A stretch of DNA of 64,000 bases from contig NZ_PPCV01000001.1 of assembly GCF_004126535.1 (NCBI RefSeq), positions 520,126 through 584,125 on the forward strand. Direction: 5' to 3'. Positions within the stretch are counted from its first letter, which is position 1. Each line of letters starts with the position of its first letter. The DNA is from Propioniciclava flava (GTDB taxonomy: Bacteria; Actinomycetota; Actinomycetes; Propionibacteriales; Propionibacteriaceae). Shown piece after piece: positions 7,988 to 17,552 of the stretch. The position numbers were made by a program, and so were the translations under genes. Under the pieces are notes generated by a model. It saw nothing but the letters and a program-made list of their open reading frames with translations. It was not told the origin of the DNA and searched no databases.

Positions 7988-8920
7988 CTACCGGGCGCGC
8001 GGGTGCGCCGCGATGAACACCTCGCGCAGGTGCTCGGCGGTAACCAGGGTGTAAAGCTGGGTTGTCGCCACCGAGGCGTGCCCCAGCAACTCCTGGACGA
8101 CGCGCACATCCGCGCCCCCGTCGAGGAGATGCGTGGCAAACGAATGCCGCAACGTGTGCGGGCTCACCGGCACGCTGAGTTGGGCCGCCTCTCCCGCTGC
8201 GGCCAAGATGTTGTAAGCCGACTGGCGGCTGAGACGATCACCGCGCGCGTTGAGCAACAACGAGGGGCCCGGCCGACGAGCGGCGCCGATCATCGCCGGG
8301 CGGCCACGCACCAGCCACGCCCCCACTGCGGCCCGCGCGTAGGAGCCGAGCGGGACGATGCGCTCTTTGCGTCCCTTGCCGAACAGCCGAAGCCCGATAT
8401 CGGGATCCTCCCGTTGAGCAGTGAAGTCGTCCACGTCGAGAGCCAGCACTTCCGAGACCCGTGCCCCCGTCCCGTATAACAGCTCCAGCAGTGCCGCATC
8501 CCGTAGCCCACACGGCGTTTCCGTGTCGGGAATGTTCAGCAGCGCCTGGACCTGATCCACCGAGAGCGCCTTCGGTAAGCGCTTGGCCCGCCGTGGCGCC
8601 ACCACCTCAGCCGACGGATCGTCGGGGGCGTCCCCGTCGCGGACGGCGAACCGGTGCAAGGACCGGACGGCCGCCACACCACGGGCCACCGAGGAGGCGG
8701 CCAGCCCCGGCCTGGACGCGTCACCAGCGCGCAGCCATGCCGCGAACGCGGCCACCTGGGCGGCGTCCACTTGGTCGATCGCTCGGACGCCCTGCTCGTC
8801 CAGCCAGGACGCATAGCGCGCCAGGTCGCGACGGTAGGCCGCGACGGTATGGACTGACGCGCCCACCTCGGCTTCCAGATGGTCGAGGTAGGCCGCGACG
8901 ACCCGAGGGACAGACGTCAC
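7988..8920 (-). CDS. xerD: Site-specific tyrosine recombinase XerD
   Basis: A 310-residue tyrosine recombinase with a SAM-like N-terminal domain (about 5-95) and a catalytic domain showing the expected residues: R154 in GARVSE, H255 and R258 in HTLRHSF, H281 in LLGHAS and the nucleophile Y290 in TQLYT. With XerC it resolves chromosome dimers at dif. Its place beside the NUDIX gene and pyrG matches the actinobacterial xerD context (Rv1699-Rv1701c), so this is the housekeeping recombinase, not a phage integrase. The start is GTG, followed by [11 protein letters not shown]. Confidence 0.92.
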   Translation of the reverse strand: MTSVPRVVAAYLDHLEAEVGASVHTVAAYRRDLARYASWLDEQGVRAIDQVDAAQVAAFAAWLRAGDASRPGLAASSVARGVAAVRSLHRFAVRDGDAPDDPSAEVVAPRRAKRLPKALSVDQVQALLNIPDTETPCGLRDAALLELLYGTGARVSEVLALDVDDFTAQREDPDIGLRLFGKGRKERIVPLGSYARAAVGAWLVRGRPAMIGAARRPGPSLLLNARGDRLSRQSAYNILAAAGEAAQLSVPVSPHTLRHSFATHLLDGGADVRVVQELLGHASVATTQLYTLVTAEHLREVFIAAHPRAR

Positions 8921-8954
8921 ACCACGCCGCCGTCGAACAGTCGCGGACTCCCCA

Positions 8955-9650
8955 TTATGAGGAAGAGGTCAGCGCCGCCACCTCGGCGGTTCGACGACTC
9001 GCCGCATCGCGTGCGGGCCACGGGGCGTCCGCGGGGCGCAGGTCCTCAACGCGGCCTGACCGCAGCGCGGTGTAGGCGGCCAGCGAGCCGGCCACGAGTG
9101 TCGGGTTCTGAACGCGTCCGGCCAACACCGCCTCAACGAGTTCCTCCAACGGCACCAAACACACGTCCATGTCGGCTTCCTCACCGTGCAGGGTGAAGCC
9201 GTCCGGACGCGGGACGTCGCGCAGATCCCGCGCCAAGAAGATGCGCAACGTCTCAGCCAGGCATCCGGGGGAGGTGAGGTAGTCCACCAGAACCCGCCAA
9301 TCGCCAGCCCCCAGCCGGGCCTCCTCGGCCAGTTCGCGCTCGGCTGCCGACAGCCACGTCTCCCCCTCGGCGTCCAGCAGGCCCGCCGGTGGTTCGATCA
9401 GCCGGAAGCCGACCGGATGCCGGTATTGCCGCACGACGACGACGCGTTCTTGGTCGTCCACGGCGATGATCCCGACGGCCCCGGGATGCTGAAGGTAGTC
9501 GCGCACCATCGTCTCCCCTTGCGGGGTCGCGACCGTGTCACTGACGAAGGTGCTCACCGCACCCTCCCCCAGCACCCGATGGCTCAGAATCGGCCAGTTC
9601 ACCGGCGCATCGGCGATCGCGTCGACGCCGAGCACGGGGAGCTCACGCAT
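8955..9650 (-). CDS. NUDIX hydrolase, ADP-ribose pyrophosphatase type
   Basis: A 231-residue hydrolase with the Nudix box around residues 88-110 ([20 protein letters not shown], then EA). The preceding sequence [20 protein letters not shown] is typical of ADP-ribose pyrophosphatases. It likely splits ADP-ribose to AMP and ribose 5-phosphate. The start overlaps the end of pyrG by eight bases, so it is translated from the pyrG message; this pair is conserved in Actinobacteria. The last 25 residues are Ala/Arg-rich and less conserved. Confidence 0.88.
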   Translation of the reverse strand: MRELPVLGVDAIADAPVNWPILSHRVLGEGAVSTFVSDTVATPQGETMVRDYLQHPGAVGIIAVDDQERVVVVRQYRHPVGFRLIEPPAGLLDAEGETWLSAAERELAEEARLGAGDWRVLVDYLTSPGCLAETLRIFLARDLRDVPRPDGFTLHGEEADMDVCLVPLEELVEAVLAGRVQNPTLVAGSLAAYTALRSGRVEDLRPADAPWPARDAASRRTAEVAALTSSS

Positions 9651-11313
9651 GCGCGGCTTCCTCGGTGAACAGGCGCTGGCTGCGGCGACGCTCCACGGCC
9701 GCAGAGATCAGCCCGGCGAACAGCGGGTGCGCCTTCGTCGGGCGCGACTTGAACTCCGGGTGCGCCTGGGTGGCCACGTAGTAGGGATGCAGGTCGGAGT
9801 CGAGTTCCACGAACTCCACCAGCTTCCCGTCCGGCGAGGTACCCGACACCTTCAGCCCCGCCGCCTCGATCTGCTCACGGTAGGCGTTGTTCACCTCGTA
9901 GCGGTGGCGGTGACGCTCCGAGACCCGCGTGGTGCCGTAAGCGTCCGCCACCACCGAACCGGGTGTCAGGACGGCCGGGTAGGCGCCCAGCCGCATGGTG
10001 CCCCCCAAATCTCCTGCCCCCTCCACGAAGGCTTCCTGCTCGGCCATCGTCGAGATGACGGGGAACTCGGTGTCGGGGTCGAACTCGGTCGAGGCGGCCC
10101 CTTCCAGCCCGGCGAGGTTGCGCGCGGCCTCCATGACCATGCACTGCAGCCCCAGGCACAGGCCAAGGGTGGGGATCTGGTTCTCGCGGGCGTAGGTCAG
10201 GGCGCCGAGCTTGCCCTCCACGCCGCGAATGCCGAAGCCGCCGGGAATAAGGACGCCATCGACGTTACCGAGATGGCGTGCCGCTCCTTCGGGTGTGGCG
10301 CACTCGTCGGAGGCGACCCACGTCACGTTGACCTTGGCGTAGTTGGCGAACCCGCCCGCGCGCAACGCCTCCGACACCGACAGGTAAGCGTCAGGCAGAT
10401 CGATGTACTTACCAACCAGCGCGACGGTCACTTCCTCCTTGGGATGGTGCACCCGGTCAAGGAGATCGTTCCACCGCCGCCAGTCGACGTCTCGGAAGCT
10501 CACGCCCAGCTTCCGCACCACATAGGCGTCCAGGCCTTCGTTGAACAGCACCCGCGGAATCTCATAGATCGAGCCAGCGTCGGGGCAGGAAATGACGGCT
10601 TCCTCGTCCACGTCACACATGAGCGCGATCTTGCGCTTGATGCTGTCGGGCACGTCGCGGATGCAGCGGGCCACGACGGCGTCCGGCGTGATGCCCACCT
10701 GGCGCAGCGCCGCCACCGAATGCTGGGTCGGCTTGGTCTTCAGTTCGCCCGAGGGGCCGATGTAGGGCACCAGGGACACATGAAGGAAGAACACGTTCTC
10801 CCGGCCGACCTCCCGGCGAACCTGGCGGGCGGCCTCCAGGAACGGCAGCGACTCGATGTCGCCGACGGTGCCGCCGATCTCATGGATGATGACGTCGGTG
10901 CGGCCATCGTTCATGGCCAGCATGTCGTCGCGGATCTGATTGGTGATGTGCGGGATCACCTGGACGGTGTCCCCCAGGAAGTCCCCGCGGCGCTCCTTGG
11001 CGATGACCGTGGAGTACACCTTGCCGGTGGTCACGTTGGCCTCGCCGGTCAGGTTCACATCCAGGAAGCGTTCGTAGTGCCCGATGTCGAGGTCGGTCTC
11101 GGCGCCGTCCTCGGTCACGAACACCTCACCATGCTGGAACGGGTTCATGGTTCCCGGATCCACATTGAGGTAAGGATCCAGCTTCTGCATCGTCACGCGC
11201 ATGCCGCGCGCTACCAGAAGCGATCCGAGGCTTGAGGCCGTCAGGCCCTTGCCGAGCGAGGAGGCAACGCCCCCGGTCACGAAAATGTGCTTGGTCTCTT
11301 GCGCGTCTCCCAC
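9643..11313 (-). CDS. pyrG: CTP synthase
   Basis: A 556-residue amidoligase making CTP from UTP, ATP and glutamine. The synthase domain opens with [20 protein letters not shown] (residues 9-28, P-loop). The glutaminase domain has the nucleophile in [10 protein letters not shown] and the catalytic His-Pro-Glu near the end ([10 protein letters not shown]). Length is normal. Start is GTG, preceded by GGAGG and, just upstream, TATGCT that could serve as a -10 box, so the leader is very short. It heads the pyrG-NUDIX unit. Confidence 0.95.
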   Translation of the reverse strand: MGDAQETKHIFVTGGVASSLGKGLTASSLGSLLVARGMRVTMQKLDPYLNVDPGTMNPFQHGEVFVTEDGAETDLDIGHYERFLDVNLTGEANVTTGKVYSTVIAKERRGDFLGDTVQVIPHITNQIRDDMLAMNDGRTDVIIHEIGGTVGDIESLPFLEAARQVRREVGRENVFFLHVSLVPYIGPSGELKTKPTQHSVAALRQVGITPDAVVARCIRDVPDSIKRKIALMCDVDEEAVISCPDAGSIYEIPRVLFNEGLDAYVVRKLGVSFRDVDWRRWNDLLDRVHHPKEEVTVALVGKYIDLPDAYLSVSEALRAGGFANYAKVNVTWVASDECATPEGAARHLGNVDGVLIPGGFGIRGVEGKLGALTYARENQIPTLGLCLGLQCMVMEAARNLAGLEGAASTEFDPDTEFPVISTMAEQEAFVEGAGDLGGTMRLGAYPAVLTPGSVVADAYGTTRVSERHRHRYEVNNAYREQIEAAGLKVSGTSPDGKLVEFVELDSDLHPYYVATQAHPEFKSRPTKAHPLFAGLISAAVERRRSQRLFTEEAAHA

Positions 11314-11399
11314 GGACCTCCAGCATAGGCGCTTTTCACAGGGCTCGGTGACACCCCCGGGGATACCGGATCGTCCGCGTCCATGGTTGGCTGGCGTTC

Positions 11400-13259
11400 A
11401 TGGATGCCGACCTCGCCATGGTGCGGGACTTCCTCGCCGCGCATGAACCCTTCAGCGCGCTGCCCGCAGCCGTCCTGGATTCGCTGCCGTCGCGCCTCCA
11501 AGCGCGGTACTTCCGGCGGGGCAGCGTGCTGGTGGAGGTGGGCGCATCGAACGCCTTCCTCTTCCTGCTGCGCTCAGGCGCGGTCGACATCGTGGACGCC
11601 CACGGCACGTTGGTGGAGCGGGCTGAAGTCGGCGAGTCGTTCGGGTTGTCATCGGTGATGACCGGGGGGCCCAGCGCCTACCGCCTCGTCGCCCACGCCG
11701 ATACGTTGTGCCTGCTCCTGCCCCGGGAAGCCTTCCGCGAACTCATGGCGTCCTCGTCTGCCTTCAACCGGCATTACCTCGATCAGCAGGCGGGGCGGAT
11801 CAAGGCGGCCATCGACCAGGTGCGGACGCCCGAGGCGGGCTCAGCCATCCTGCGGACCCGGGTGCGCGACATCGTACGAACGGCCCCCATCACCGTCACG
11901 CCGGACACGAGTGTCGCCGTCGCCGCTCAGGTGATGACACAGCACCGCGTCTCAGCCCTGCTGGTGACCGCCGACGATGCCCTGGTCGGGATCCTGACCG
12001 ACCGCGATCTTCGCGCCAAGATCGTCGCTGAGGGGCGACCCGCCAGCACGCCGGTGTCCTGCGTCATGTCACCCGATCCCGTGGCCGTTTCCCCCGACAC
12101 CCTGGCGTTCGAGGTGCTGGTGTCCATGACCGAGCGCGGTTTTCATCATCTGCCCGTGGTCGACGGGGCTCGTCTGCTGGGGATGGTCACCGCAGGTGAC
12201 CTGATGCGGCTCGAGCAGGCCAACCCCAGCTATCTGGTGGGGCTCATCGAACGACAAACCACCGTCGCGGGCCTGGCTGAGGTTGCGGCACGGCTGCCCA
12301 GCGTCGTCGCCCTCGCCGCTGCCCAAGACGCCACCGCCGCGGATATCGCGCGGGTGTTCACCGCCACCGCGGATGCCCTGACGCGCAGACTGATCGCGAT
12401 CGCGCAGGAATCCCTGGGGCCCGCCCCTGCCGCCTTCTGCTGGGTGGCGCTCGGCTCACAAGGACGATTCGAAGCAGGGCTGGGTTCGGATCAAGACAAC
12501 GCGCTCATCCTGGAAACCGAACCCACTGCGCAGGCGGCGTCCTGGTTCGAGGCGTTGGCGACGTTCGTCGTCGACGGTTTGGAGCGGTGCGGCTTCCCGC
12601 GCTGCCCAGGGGACATGATGGCGACCCAACCCCGGTGGCGGCAGTCGGTGGCCGCGTGGGAGCGCTGCTTCGCGCACTGGATCACTACCCCGGAGCCGGA
12701 CGCGCTCCTGCATGCGCAGACGTTCCTGGATCTGCGCGCCGTCGACGGGGATCGTGCCTTGGCCGAGCAGGTCCACGCCCACGCCGTCGCGCTGGTGCCC
12801 GGCTCCCCCCGCTTCCAGGCGCACCTGGCGAAGCAGGCCCAGCGTTTCGAACCGCCGCTGGGGTTCTTCCGGGACTTTGTCGTCGAAACTGCCGGCGACC
12901 ATCGCCACGCACTGGACCTCAAGGCCGGTGGGCTCACCCCGATCGTGCAGGTGGCACGGCTCGCGAGTCTGGCCACCGGCTCATCGGCGGTCAGCACCGG
13001 GGAGCGCCTCCGCAACGCGGCGGGCACCTCGTCGTTGTCTCATGAGGACGCCGCGAGCCTCGCCGACGCCTTCGAGTTCATCGGTTACGTGCGGTTGCAG
13101 CATCAGGTGCGTCAGATCGCTGCCGGGCATGACGCCGACAACTACATCGATCCGACCTCGTTGAGCCCGTTCGAGCGCCGCCACCTCAAGGAGGCGTTCG
13201 CGATTATCCGAACCGTGCAGAAGGCACTCGCGTACCGGTATCGAACGGACGTCACCTGA
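11400..13259 (+). CDS. cNMP-binding / CBS / DUF294 nucleotidyltransferase-like protein
   Basis: A 619-residue cytoplasmic signalling protein. Domains in order: a cyclic-nucleotide-binding-like beta roll (about 20-125), a CBS pair (about 158-275), a DUF294 nucleotidyltransferase-like domain with GSQGR at 352-356 and SDQDN at 363-367, and a DUF294_C helical domain (about 470-610). The acidic residues in SDQDN match the metal-binding pattern of GlnD/GlnE-like nucleotidyltransferases, so activity is possible but unproven. The 3'-5' exonuclease gene starts 2 bases after its stop, a partnership I recall from other bacteria near acetate or solute symporters. No transporter is adjacent here. Confidence 0.87.
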   Translation: MDADLAMVRDFLAAHEPFSALPAAVLDSLPSRLQARYFRRGSVLVEVGASNAFLFLLRSGAVDIVDAHGTLVERAEVGESFGLSSVMTGGPSAYRLVAHADTLCLLLPREAFRELMASSSAFNRHYLDQQAGRIKAAIDQVRTPEAGSAILRTRVRDIVRTAPITVTPDTSVAVAAQVMTQHRVSALLVTADDALVGILTDRDLRAKIVAEGRPASTPVSCVMSPDPVAVSPDTLAFEVLVSMTERGFHHLPVVDGARLLGMVTAGDLMRLEQANPSYLVGLIERQTTVAGLAEVAARLPSVVALAAAQDATAADIARVFTATADALTRRLIAIAQESLGPAPAAFCWVALGSQGRFEAGLGSDQDNALILETEPTAQAASWFEALATFVVDGLERCGFPRCPGDMMATQPRWRQSVAAWERCFAHWITTPEPDALLHAQTFLDLRAVDGDRALAEQVHAHAVALVPGSPRFQAHLAKQAQRFEPPLGFFRDFVVETAGDHRHALDLKAGGLTPIVQVARLASLATGSSAVSTGERLRNAAGTSSLSHEDAASLADAFEFIGYVRLQHQVRQIAAGHDADNYIDPTSLSPFERRHLKEAFAIIRTVQKALAYRYRTDVT

Positions 13260-13261
13260 CC

Positions 13262-13945
13262 ATGAACTGGCCCTCCACCTTTGCGTTGCGTCGGCGTCGC
13301 GCGGCCCGGCTCGCCACCGGCCCCCTCCGGGACTTCTACGCCTCGCCGCCCCCCGCACCCGCAACTCCGCTCGACGAACTGGACCTCGTCGCGATCGATG
13401 TCGAGACGACGGGGCTGGATCCGGCCCGCGACACGGTCCTCAGCGTCGGTCACGTGCTGGTCCAGGGCCTCAGCATCGCGCTCGGCACGGCCTCGGGGCA
13501 CCTCGTGGACGCCGGGGTGGCGGTCGGGCAGTCGGCTACCTTCCACGGGATCACCGACGACGCCCTCGCGCGCGGGGACGCGTGGGACACGGTCGTGGCC
13601 GATGCGGTGACAGCCCTGACGGGCCGCGCGCTGCTCGCCCATTTCGCCTACATCGAGCGCCATTTCCTCTCGCGGTTGTGCGAACGTCTCTACGGAGCAC
13701 CCCTGGTCGTCCCCGTGGTGTGCACGCTCACCCTCCACGATCGCCTGATCAACCGCGGATTCGACGACGAGGCGCGCGCGGGGCAACTGCGGCTGTGGGC
13801 GGCGCGCGAGCGCTTCGGACTGCCCGCCTACCCGGCCCACGATGCCCTCACCGACGCGCTCGCGTGCGCGGAACTCTATCTCGCCCAGGTTGCGGAACTG
13901 CGCAGCCCGCACCCCCTGACCTTGCGGGATGTCGCCGTGCGCTAG
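13262..13945 (+). CDS. DEDDh 3'-5' exonuclease (PolC/DnaQ-like)
   Basis: A 227-residue exonuclease of the DnaQ superfamily: Exo I with D46 and E48 (AIDVETTGLD), Exo II around LLAHFAYIERHFL, and Exo III HDALTD (H193, D198), so the DEDDh set is complete. It is separated from the DUF294 gene by two bases and is surely co-transcribed. The pairing suggests degradation of a nucleic-acid or nucleotide product linked to the CBS/cNMP sensor, which is inference. It is not the replicative proofreading subunit by context. Confidence 0.87.
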   Translation: MNWPSTFALRRRRAARLATGPLRDFYASPPPAPATPLDELDLVAIDVETTGLDPARDTVLSVGHVLVQGLSIALGTASGHLVDAGVAVGQSATFHGITDDALARGDAWDTVVADAVTALTGRALLAHFAYIERHFLSRLCERLYGAPLVVPVVCTLTLHDRLINRGFDDEARAGQLRLWAARERFGLPAYPAHDALTDALACAELYLAQVAELRSPHPLTLRDVAVR

Positions 13946-13951
13946 GAGGCC

Positions 13952-14647
13952 TTATGCGGGGTTGGGCCGAGCCCCGAAGATGACGCTGCCCAACCGCACG
14001 CACGTGGAACCCTCCTCGACGGCCAACTCGAAGTCGCCCGACATCCCCATGGACAGGGCACTGATGCGGGGGCCGTGGACGGCTTGGAGTTGATCGCGCA
14101 GAGAGCGCAGCGTCGCAAAGCTGTGGCGGATGGCCGTGGCGTCGCTCGTGTGTGCCGCCATCGTCATGAGGCCCCGAACGTCCAGATGAGGGAACCTGCT
14201 GAGCGCCGCCACAGCATCCATCATCTCTTCCGGCTGAAAGCCTGCCTTGGCCTCCTCGCCGGACGTATTGACCTGCACTAAGACGGTCAGGCGCCGCCCG
14301 AGGGCGGCCAGGCGTCGCTCGAGCGCCTCGGCCAGGGCCACAGAATCCAGCGACTGAAGCTCGGCGGCATACTCGGCGATCAGTTTCGCCTTGTTGCTTT
14401 GGATGCGACCGATCGCTACCCACGACAAGGAAAGGTCTCCTAGGGCGGCGGTGCGTCGCGCCAGCTCTTGGGGGCGATTCTCCCCGAACCGGCGGTAGCC
14501 AGCTCCCGCCGCGGCCCGGACCGCCTCATCAGGATGGGTCTTGCTGACGGGAAGCAACTCCACCTCGCCGGGATCGCGTCCGACGCGTGCGCACGCCGCA
14601 TCGATCCGGGCGCGGGCTTCGACCAGGTTCTCCACGACGTCCACCAT
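13952..14647 (-). CDS. PLP homeostasis protein, YggS/PROSC family
   Basis: A 231-residue PLP-binding TIM-barrel protein. The Schiff-base lysine is K36 in LLPVSKTHPD, and the family marker GENRPQEL follows. YggS proteins buffer pyridoxal 5'-phosphate and affect amino-acid pools but have no known catalytic turnover. In many Actinobacteria the gene sits by ftsZ and sepF; here it stands alone, convergent with the exonuclease gene (6-base gap). Confidence 0.9.
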   Translation of the reverse strand: MVDVVENLVEARARIDAACARVGRDPGEVELLPVSKTHPDEAVRAAAGAGYRRFGENRPQELARRTAALGDLSLSWVAIGRIQSNKAKLIAEYAAELQSLDSVALAEALERRLAALGRRLTVLVQVNTSGEEAKAGFQPEEMMDAVAALSRFPHLDVRGLMTMAAHTSDATAIRHSFATLRSLRDQLQAVHGPRISALSMGMSGDFELAVEEGSTCVRLGSVIFGARPNPA

Positions 14648-14692
14648 GGCCCCAGGACTACCACACCCACGCGGTGGGGCGGGTGGGAACGA

Positions 14693-15427
14693 TCAGGCGT
14701 GCAGAACCGCCAGGAAGGGCAACAGCGGCGTGACCAGCCCGACGCTCATCCAGAACATGCCCAGGTTCATCGCCGCACCCATTGCGTGGTGGGCACGTTC
14801 GGCGGCTGAACCGACCGGACGCGGGTCGTGGCAGCTTGCCTCGGCGGCCACGGGGGGACGGTGGTGGTCGGCAGCGTGCACCGAGGCAAGCGTCGTCTGC
14901 CGGACCGTAGGAACCTGCCCGGCGACCGGCCGCACCCACGCCACCAGCGACGCGCAACCCATCCAGGCGAGTGCCGCCATGAACGGCAACCCCACCCAGG
15001 CGATCACATCGACCGAACCCGTCATCCCCGGGGCCGCGTGCTCCCCCATGCCGTGCCCAGCCATCTGCGCCATCTTGACCATCATGCCCACCAGGTGCCA
15101 GGTCATCGCGGCGAACATCAGCGCGTGCCCGATGAAGTGCCCACGCCCAGGCCCCGCGGTGCGTACCGCCAACGCCACGAACCACAAGGCAGCGAGCAGG
15201 AAGAAACCAGCCTGCACGCCCACCGGCACCACCGCACTGAGCGCGGCATACGTGCTGCGGGGCACCATCGCCAGCATGACTACCGACATGACGAGGTGGA
15301 GAGCGTTAGAGACGCCATGCTGGGGCGTCGTGGAACGAATCAACTCGACGGCGCTCCACAGGGTGCACCAGGCAAACAAGACGAGCAGGCCGACATACAT
15401 GACGGGGGTGGCGGCGAACGTGAACAT
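14693..15427 (-). CDS. DUF5134-like polytopic membrane protein
   Basis: A 244-residue integral membrane protein with about six TM segments (first at 5-27, last at about 222-243). The loops are rich in His and Met: AADHHRPPVAAEASCHD, MAQMAGHGMGEHAAPGM, ERAHHAMGAAM. This looks like DUF5134, an actinobacterial family sometimes linked to copper or cytochrome genes; the metal link is inference from the His/Met residues. The ribosome-binding site GGGAGG lies seven to nine bases before the ATG and directly next to the nested hairpins of the leader. Confidence 0.7.
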   Translation of the reverse strand: MFTFAATPVMYVGLLVLFAWCTLWSAVELIRSTTPQHGVSNALHLVMSVVMLAMVPRSTYAALSAVVPVGVQAGFFLLAALWFVALAVRTAGPGRGHFIGHALMFAAMTWHLVGMMVKMAQMAGHGMGEHAAPGMTGSVDVIAWVGLPFMAALAWMGCASLVAWVRPVAGQVPTVRQTTLASVHAADHHRPPVAAEASCHDPRPVGSAAERAHHAMGAAMNLGMFWMSVGLVTPLLPFLAVLHA

Positions 15428-15492
15428 GGGTGATTTCCTCCCTCGGTGACGTGACCGAGGAGCGTGAGCTCCTCATCATCGGGTCACCGAGG
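15428..15492 (-). promoter_or_regulatory. Nested-hairpin 5' leader of the DUF5134 gene
   Basis: Two perfect inverted repeats are nested in the leader. The outer arms are CCTCGGTGAC (15441-15450) and GTCACCGAGG (15483-15492). The inner arms are GAGGAGC (15457-15463) and GCTCCTC (15468-15474) around a four-base loop. GTGACCGAGG at 15451-15460 could pair with the outer arms instead, giving a competing fold. The ribosome-binding site is adjacent to the outer stem, so the structure could control initiation. A promoter candidate lies further upstream on this strand (TTGGCG, 18 bases, TACTGT). No known riboswitch class was recognised. Confidence 0.5.
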
Positions 15493-15530
15493 CGTGAAAC
15501 GGACGCCGGGCGCTGGGATGAGTTGCGCGG

Positions 15531-15547
15531 ACCGGCCACAGGCCGGT
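15531..15547 (-). terminator. Hairpin downstream of the VWA operon
   Basis: A perfect 7-bp stem, ACCGGCC and GGCCGGT, with a 3-base loop, about 80 bases past the stop of the last VWA gene. There is no U-run, as is common in high-GC actinobacterial terminators. Confidence 0.4.
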
Positions 15548-15627
15548 GGCGCAACAGTAGAACAATCAATCTCCGTGCGCCAAACGTCCGCCTCGACCAC
15601 GCCAAACCGGGACGACCGAGGCTCGGC

Positions 15628-16602
15628 TCAGGGCCAGCGCGCGGCCAGCGACGCGACGGCCAAGCTCGCCAGCACAGCGAAGGCCAGGGCGATCCCGGCA
15701 TACAGTTCGGTGACCTCCTGGTCGACCTGTTCGTAGCCCACGGACCGGGCGATGCTGGAGTACACCTTCTCGAGTTCGTCCGCCGACCCCGCCCGGAAGG
15801 CCTCCCCGCCGGATTCGCGCGCCACGGTGGCTAACTCGGCAGGGTTCACCGGAACCGGCTCGCGTCGGCCGTTACTAATCACGTACCCGTTCGCGGTGCC
15901 GTAGGCGATAGTGTAGATCGGATACCCGGCCTGCTTGGAATCGCGCGCCGCCTGCTGACTGGATCGCCCAATGTTGGTGTAGCCGTCCGACAGCAACACG
16001 ATGGCGCCCGGCGTCGGGTCGTTGGGGTGGTCCGGGTCGGGGGGCACGAGCGCCATGGCGTCCAGCGCACTGTAGATACCCTCACCGATCGCGGTGGACG
16101 GCGCCAATTGCAGGTTGTCGATGGCGCGGTTCACCAGTCCGCGGTCCTGCGTCGGTGGCACGATGATCGAGGAGGACCCGGCGAACGCGACCAGGGAGAC
16201 GTTGAAGCCGGTCGGCAGCATCCCCACAAAATCCTGGGCCGCTGCCTTGGCGGCCACTAGCCTGCTCGGCTCGATGTCGGTGGCTTCCATGGAGCGTGAG
16301 ACGTCGATGGCGACCACGATGGTGGCCCGCTCGCGCGGGACCATCACGCTGTCCTTGGGCTGTGAGAAGGCAACGGTCAGCGAGGCCAGGCTGAGCACGG
16401 CTGCGGCGACAGCGACGTGCCGCTTCCAGGCCGCCTGTTTGGGGAGCACCTTGCTCAGGTTGTCGATCCCGAATCTCTTGTTGCGCGTGGCGCTGCGGCG
16501 CACCAGAGCGGCGTAGAGCAGCAGCAACACGGGCACCAGGGCAAGCAGCCACAGCCGCTCGGGGTGGAAGAACGAGATCATCGGAACAACGGTCACGGCC
16601 AT
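15628..16602 (-). CDS. VWA-domain membrane protein (second of pair)
   Basis: A 324-residue protein: two N-terminal TM segments (about 12-30 and 63-82), a von Willebrand A domain with a complete MIDAS DVSRS in IVVAIDVSRSMEATD, and a C-terminal TM (about 300-320). It is the BatA/YehP-like partner found with MoxR and DUF58 proteins. The start overlaps the previous VWA gene by 10 bases. Together the four genes are thought to act as a MoxR-assisted assembly or stress module at the membrane; the client here is unknown. Confidence 0.85.
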   Translation of the reverse strand: MAVTVVPMISFFHPERLWLLALVPVLLLLYAALVRRSATRNKRFGIDNLSKVLPKQAAWKRHVAVAAAVLSLASLTVAFSQPKDSVMVPRERATIVVAIDVSRSMEATDIEPSRLVAAKAAAQDFVGMLPTGFNVSLVAFAGSSSIIVPPTQDRGLVNRAIDNLQLAPSTAIGEGIYSALDAMALVPPDPDHPNDPTPGAIVLLSDGYTNIGRSSQQAARDSKQAGYPIYTIAYGTANGYVISNGRREPVPVNPAELATVARESGGEAFRAGSADELEKVYSSIARSVGYEQVDQEVTELYAGIALAFAVLASLAVASLAARWP

Positions 16603-17552
16603 CGAGCCCCCAACGACACGGCCGCCAGTGCGGCGACGACGGCAAACGCGAGACCATACCCGGCCCAGTTCGCGGTGGTTTCCTTCTTGACCTCGTCGTA
16701 GCCGATCTCGGAGCGAATCGACTGGTACACGCGGCTCAGATCCCCGGCGGACTCCGCAGCCGCGAACGTTCCACCGGTCTCGCTGGCGATCGTGCGCATC
16801 AGGTCGGCGTCCGGGGGGACACGCTCACGTTTGCCATCGAGATCGACCGAACCGTTCTCGGTGCCATAGGCGATGGTGTGGATCGGCACTGAGTCGCTCT
16901 TGGCTTGGGCGGCCGCCCCCAACGGAGCACGCCCCGCGGTGTTTTGACCATCGGAGAGCAACACGATGGTGCCGGGCGCCGCCGATCCGTCATTGCCCTT
17001 GGGGGCCATCTCGATGGCGCTCAGCGCGACGTAGATGGCATCACCCACCGCCGTGGAGTCTTGCAGCGTGAGGCCCGTGATGGCGCGCACCGCCATCGTG
17101 CGGTCCGTCGTCGGCCCCAGACGCGTCGCCGGATTACCCGACATCGACACGACAGCCACGTTGTACTGCTCGGGCAACGACTTGACGAAGTCGATCGACG
17201 TCGACTTGGCCGCCTCCAGCCGGCTCGGCGCCACGTCGGTGGCCGCCATCGACTGAGAAACGTCGATGACCAGCACGATCGTGGCCCGCTCCCGGGGGAC
17301 GCGGTCGACGCCGTTGGGACGAGCCCAGGCCAGCACGAGCGTGATCAGGCTGAGCAAGGAGAGCGCGACGGCGAGGTGACGCCGCCACTGCGACTGCTTG
17401 CGCACCACGCGTCCGAGCACGGCGGTGTTGGTGAACCGCATCCCGGTGCGCTTACGGCGCCGGGTGGCGAGAACGTAGGCGAGGATCAGGACCGGGACGA
17501 CGGCCAGCATCCACAACCGTTCAGGCTGCAGGAACAGGTCGCTGAGGTTCAT
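16593..17552 (-). CDS. VWA-domain membrane protein (first of pair)
   Basis: A 319-residue paralogue of the next gene with the same plan: N-terminal TMs, RATIVLVIDVSQSMAATDVA with MIDAS DVSQS, and a C-terminal TM. The two proteins share long matching stretches (for example HTIAYGT and GTIVLLSDG in both), so they arose by tandem duplication. The start overlaps the DUF58 gene by four bases. A heterodimer of the two membrane-anchored VWA domains is a reasonable guess. Confidence 0.85.
   Translation of the reverse strand: MNLSDLFLQPERLWMLAVVPVLILAYVLATRRRKRTGMRFTNTAVLGRVVRKQSQWRRHLAVALSLLSLITLVLAWARPNGVDRVPRERATIVLVIDVSQSMAATDVAPSRLEAAKSTSIDFVKSLPEQYNVAVVSMSGNPATRLGPTTDRTMAVRAITGLTLQDSTAVGDAIYVALSAIEMAPKGNDGSAAPGTIVLLSDGQNTAGRAPLGAAAQAKSDSVPIHTIAYGTENGSVDLDGKRERVPPDADLMRTIASETGGTFAAAESAGDLSRVYQSIRSEIGYDEVKKETTANWAGYGLAFAVVAALAAVSLGARWP

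Noticed and set aside
7988..8920. Phage or island integrase
   Set aside because: XerD-like length and residues, and the conserved pyrG-NUDIX-xerD context, with no attachment site or phage genes nearby.
9535..11235. 566-codon forward open frame opposite pyrG
   Set aside because: It is antisense to a complete, well-recognised CTP synthase and has no protein-like features.
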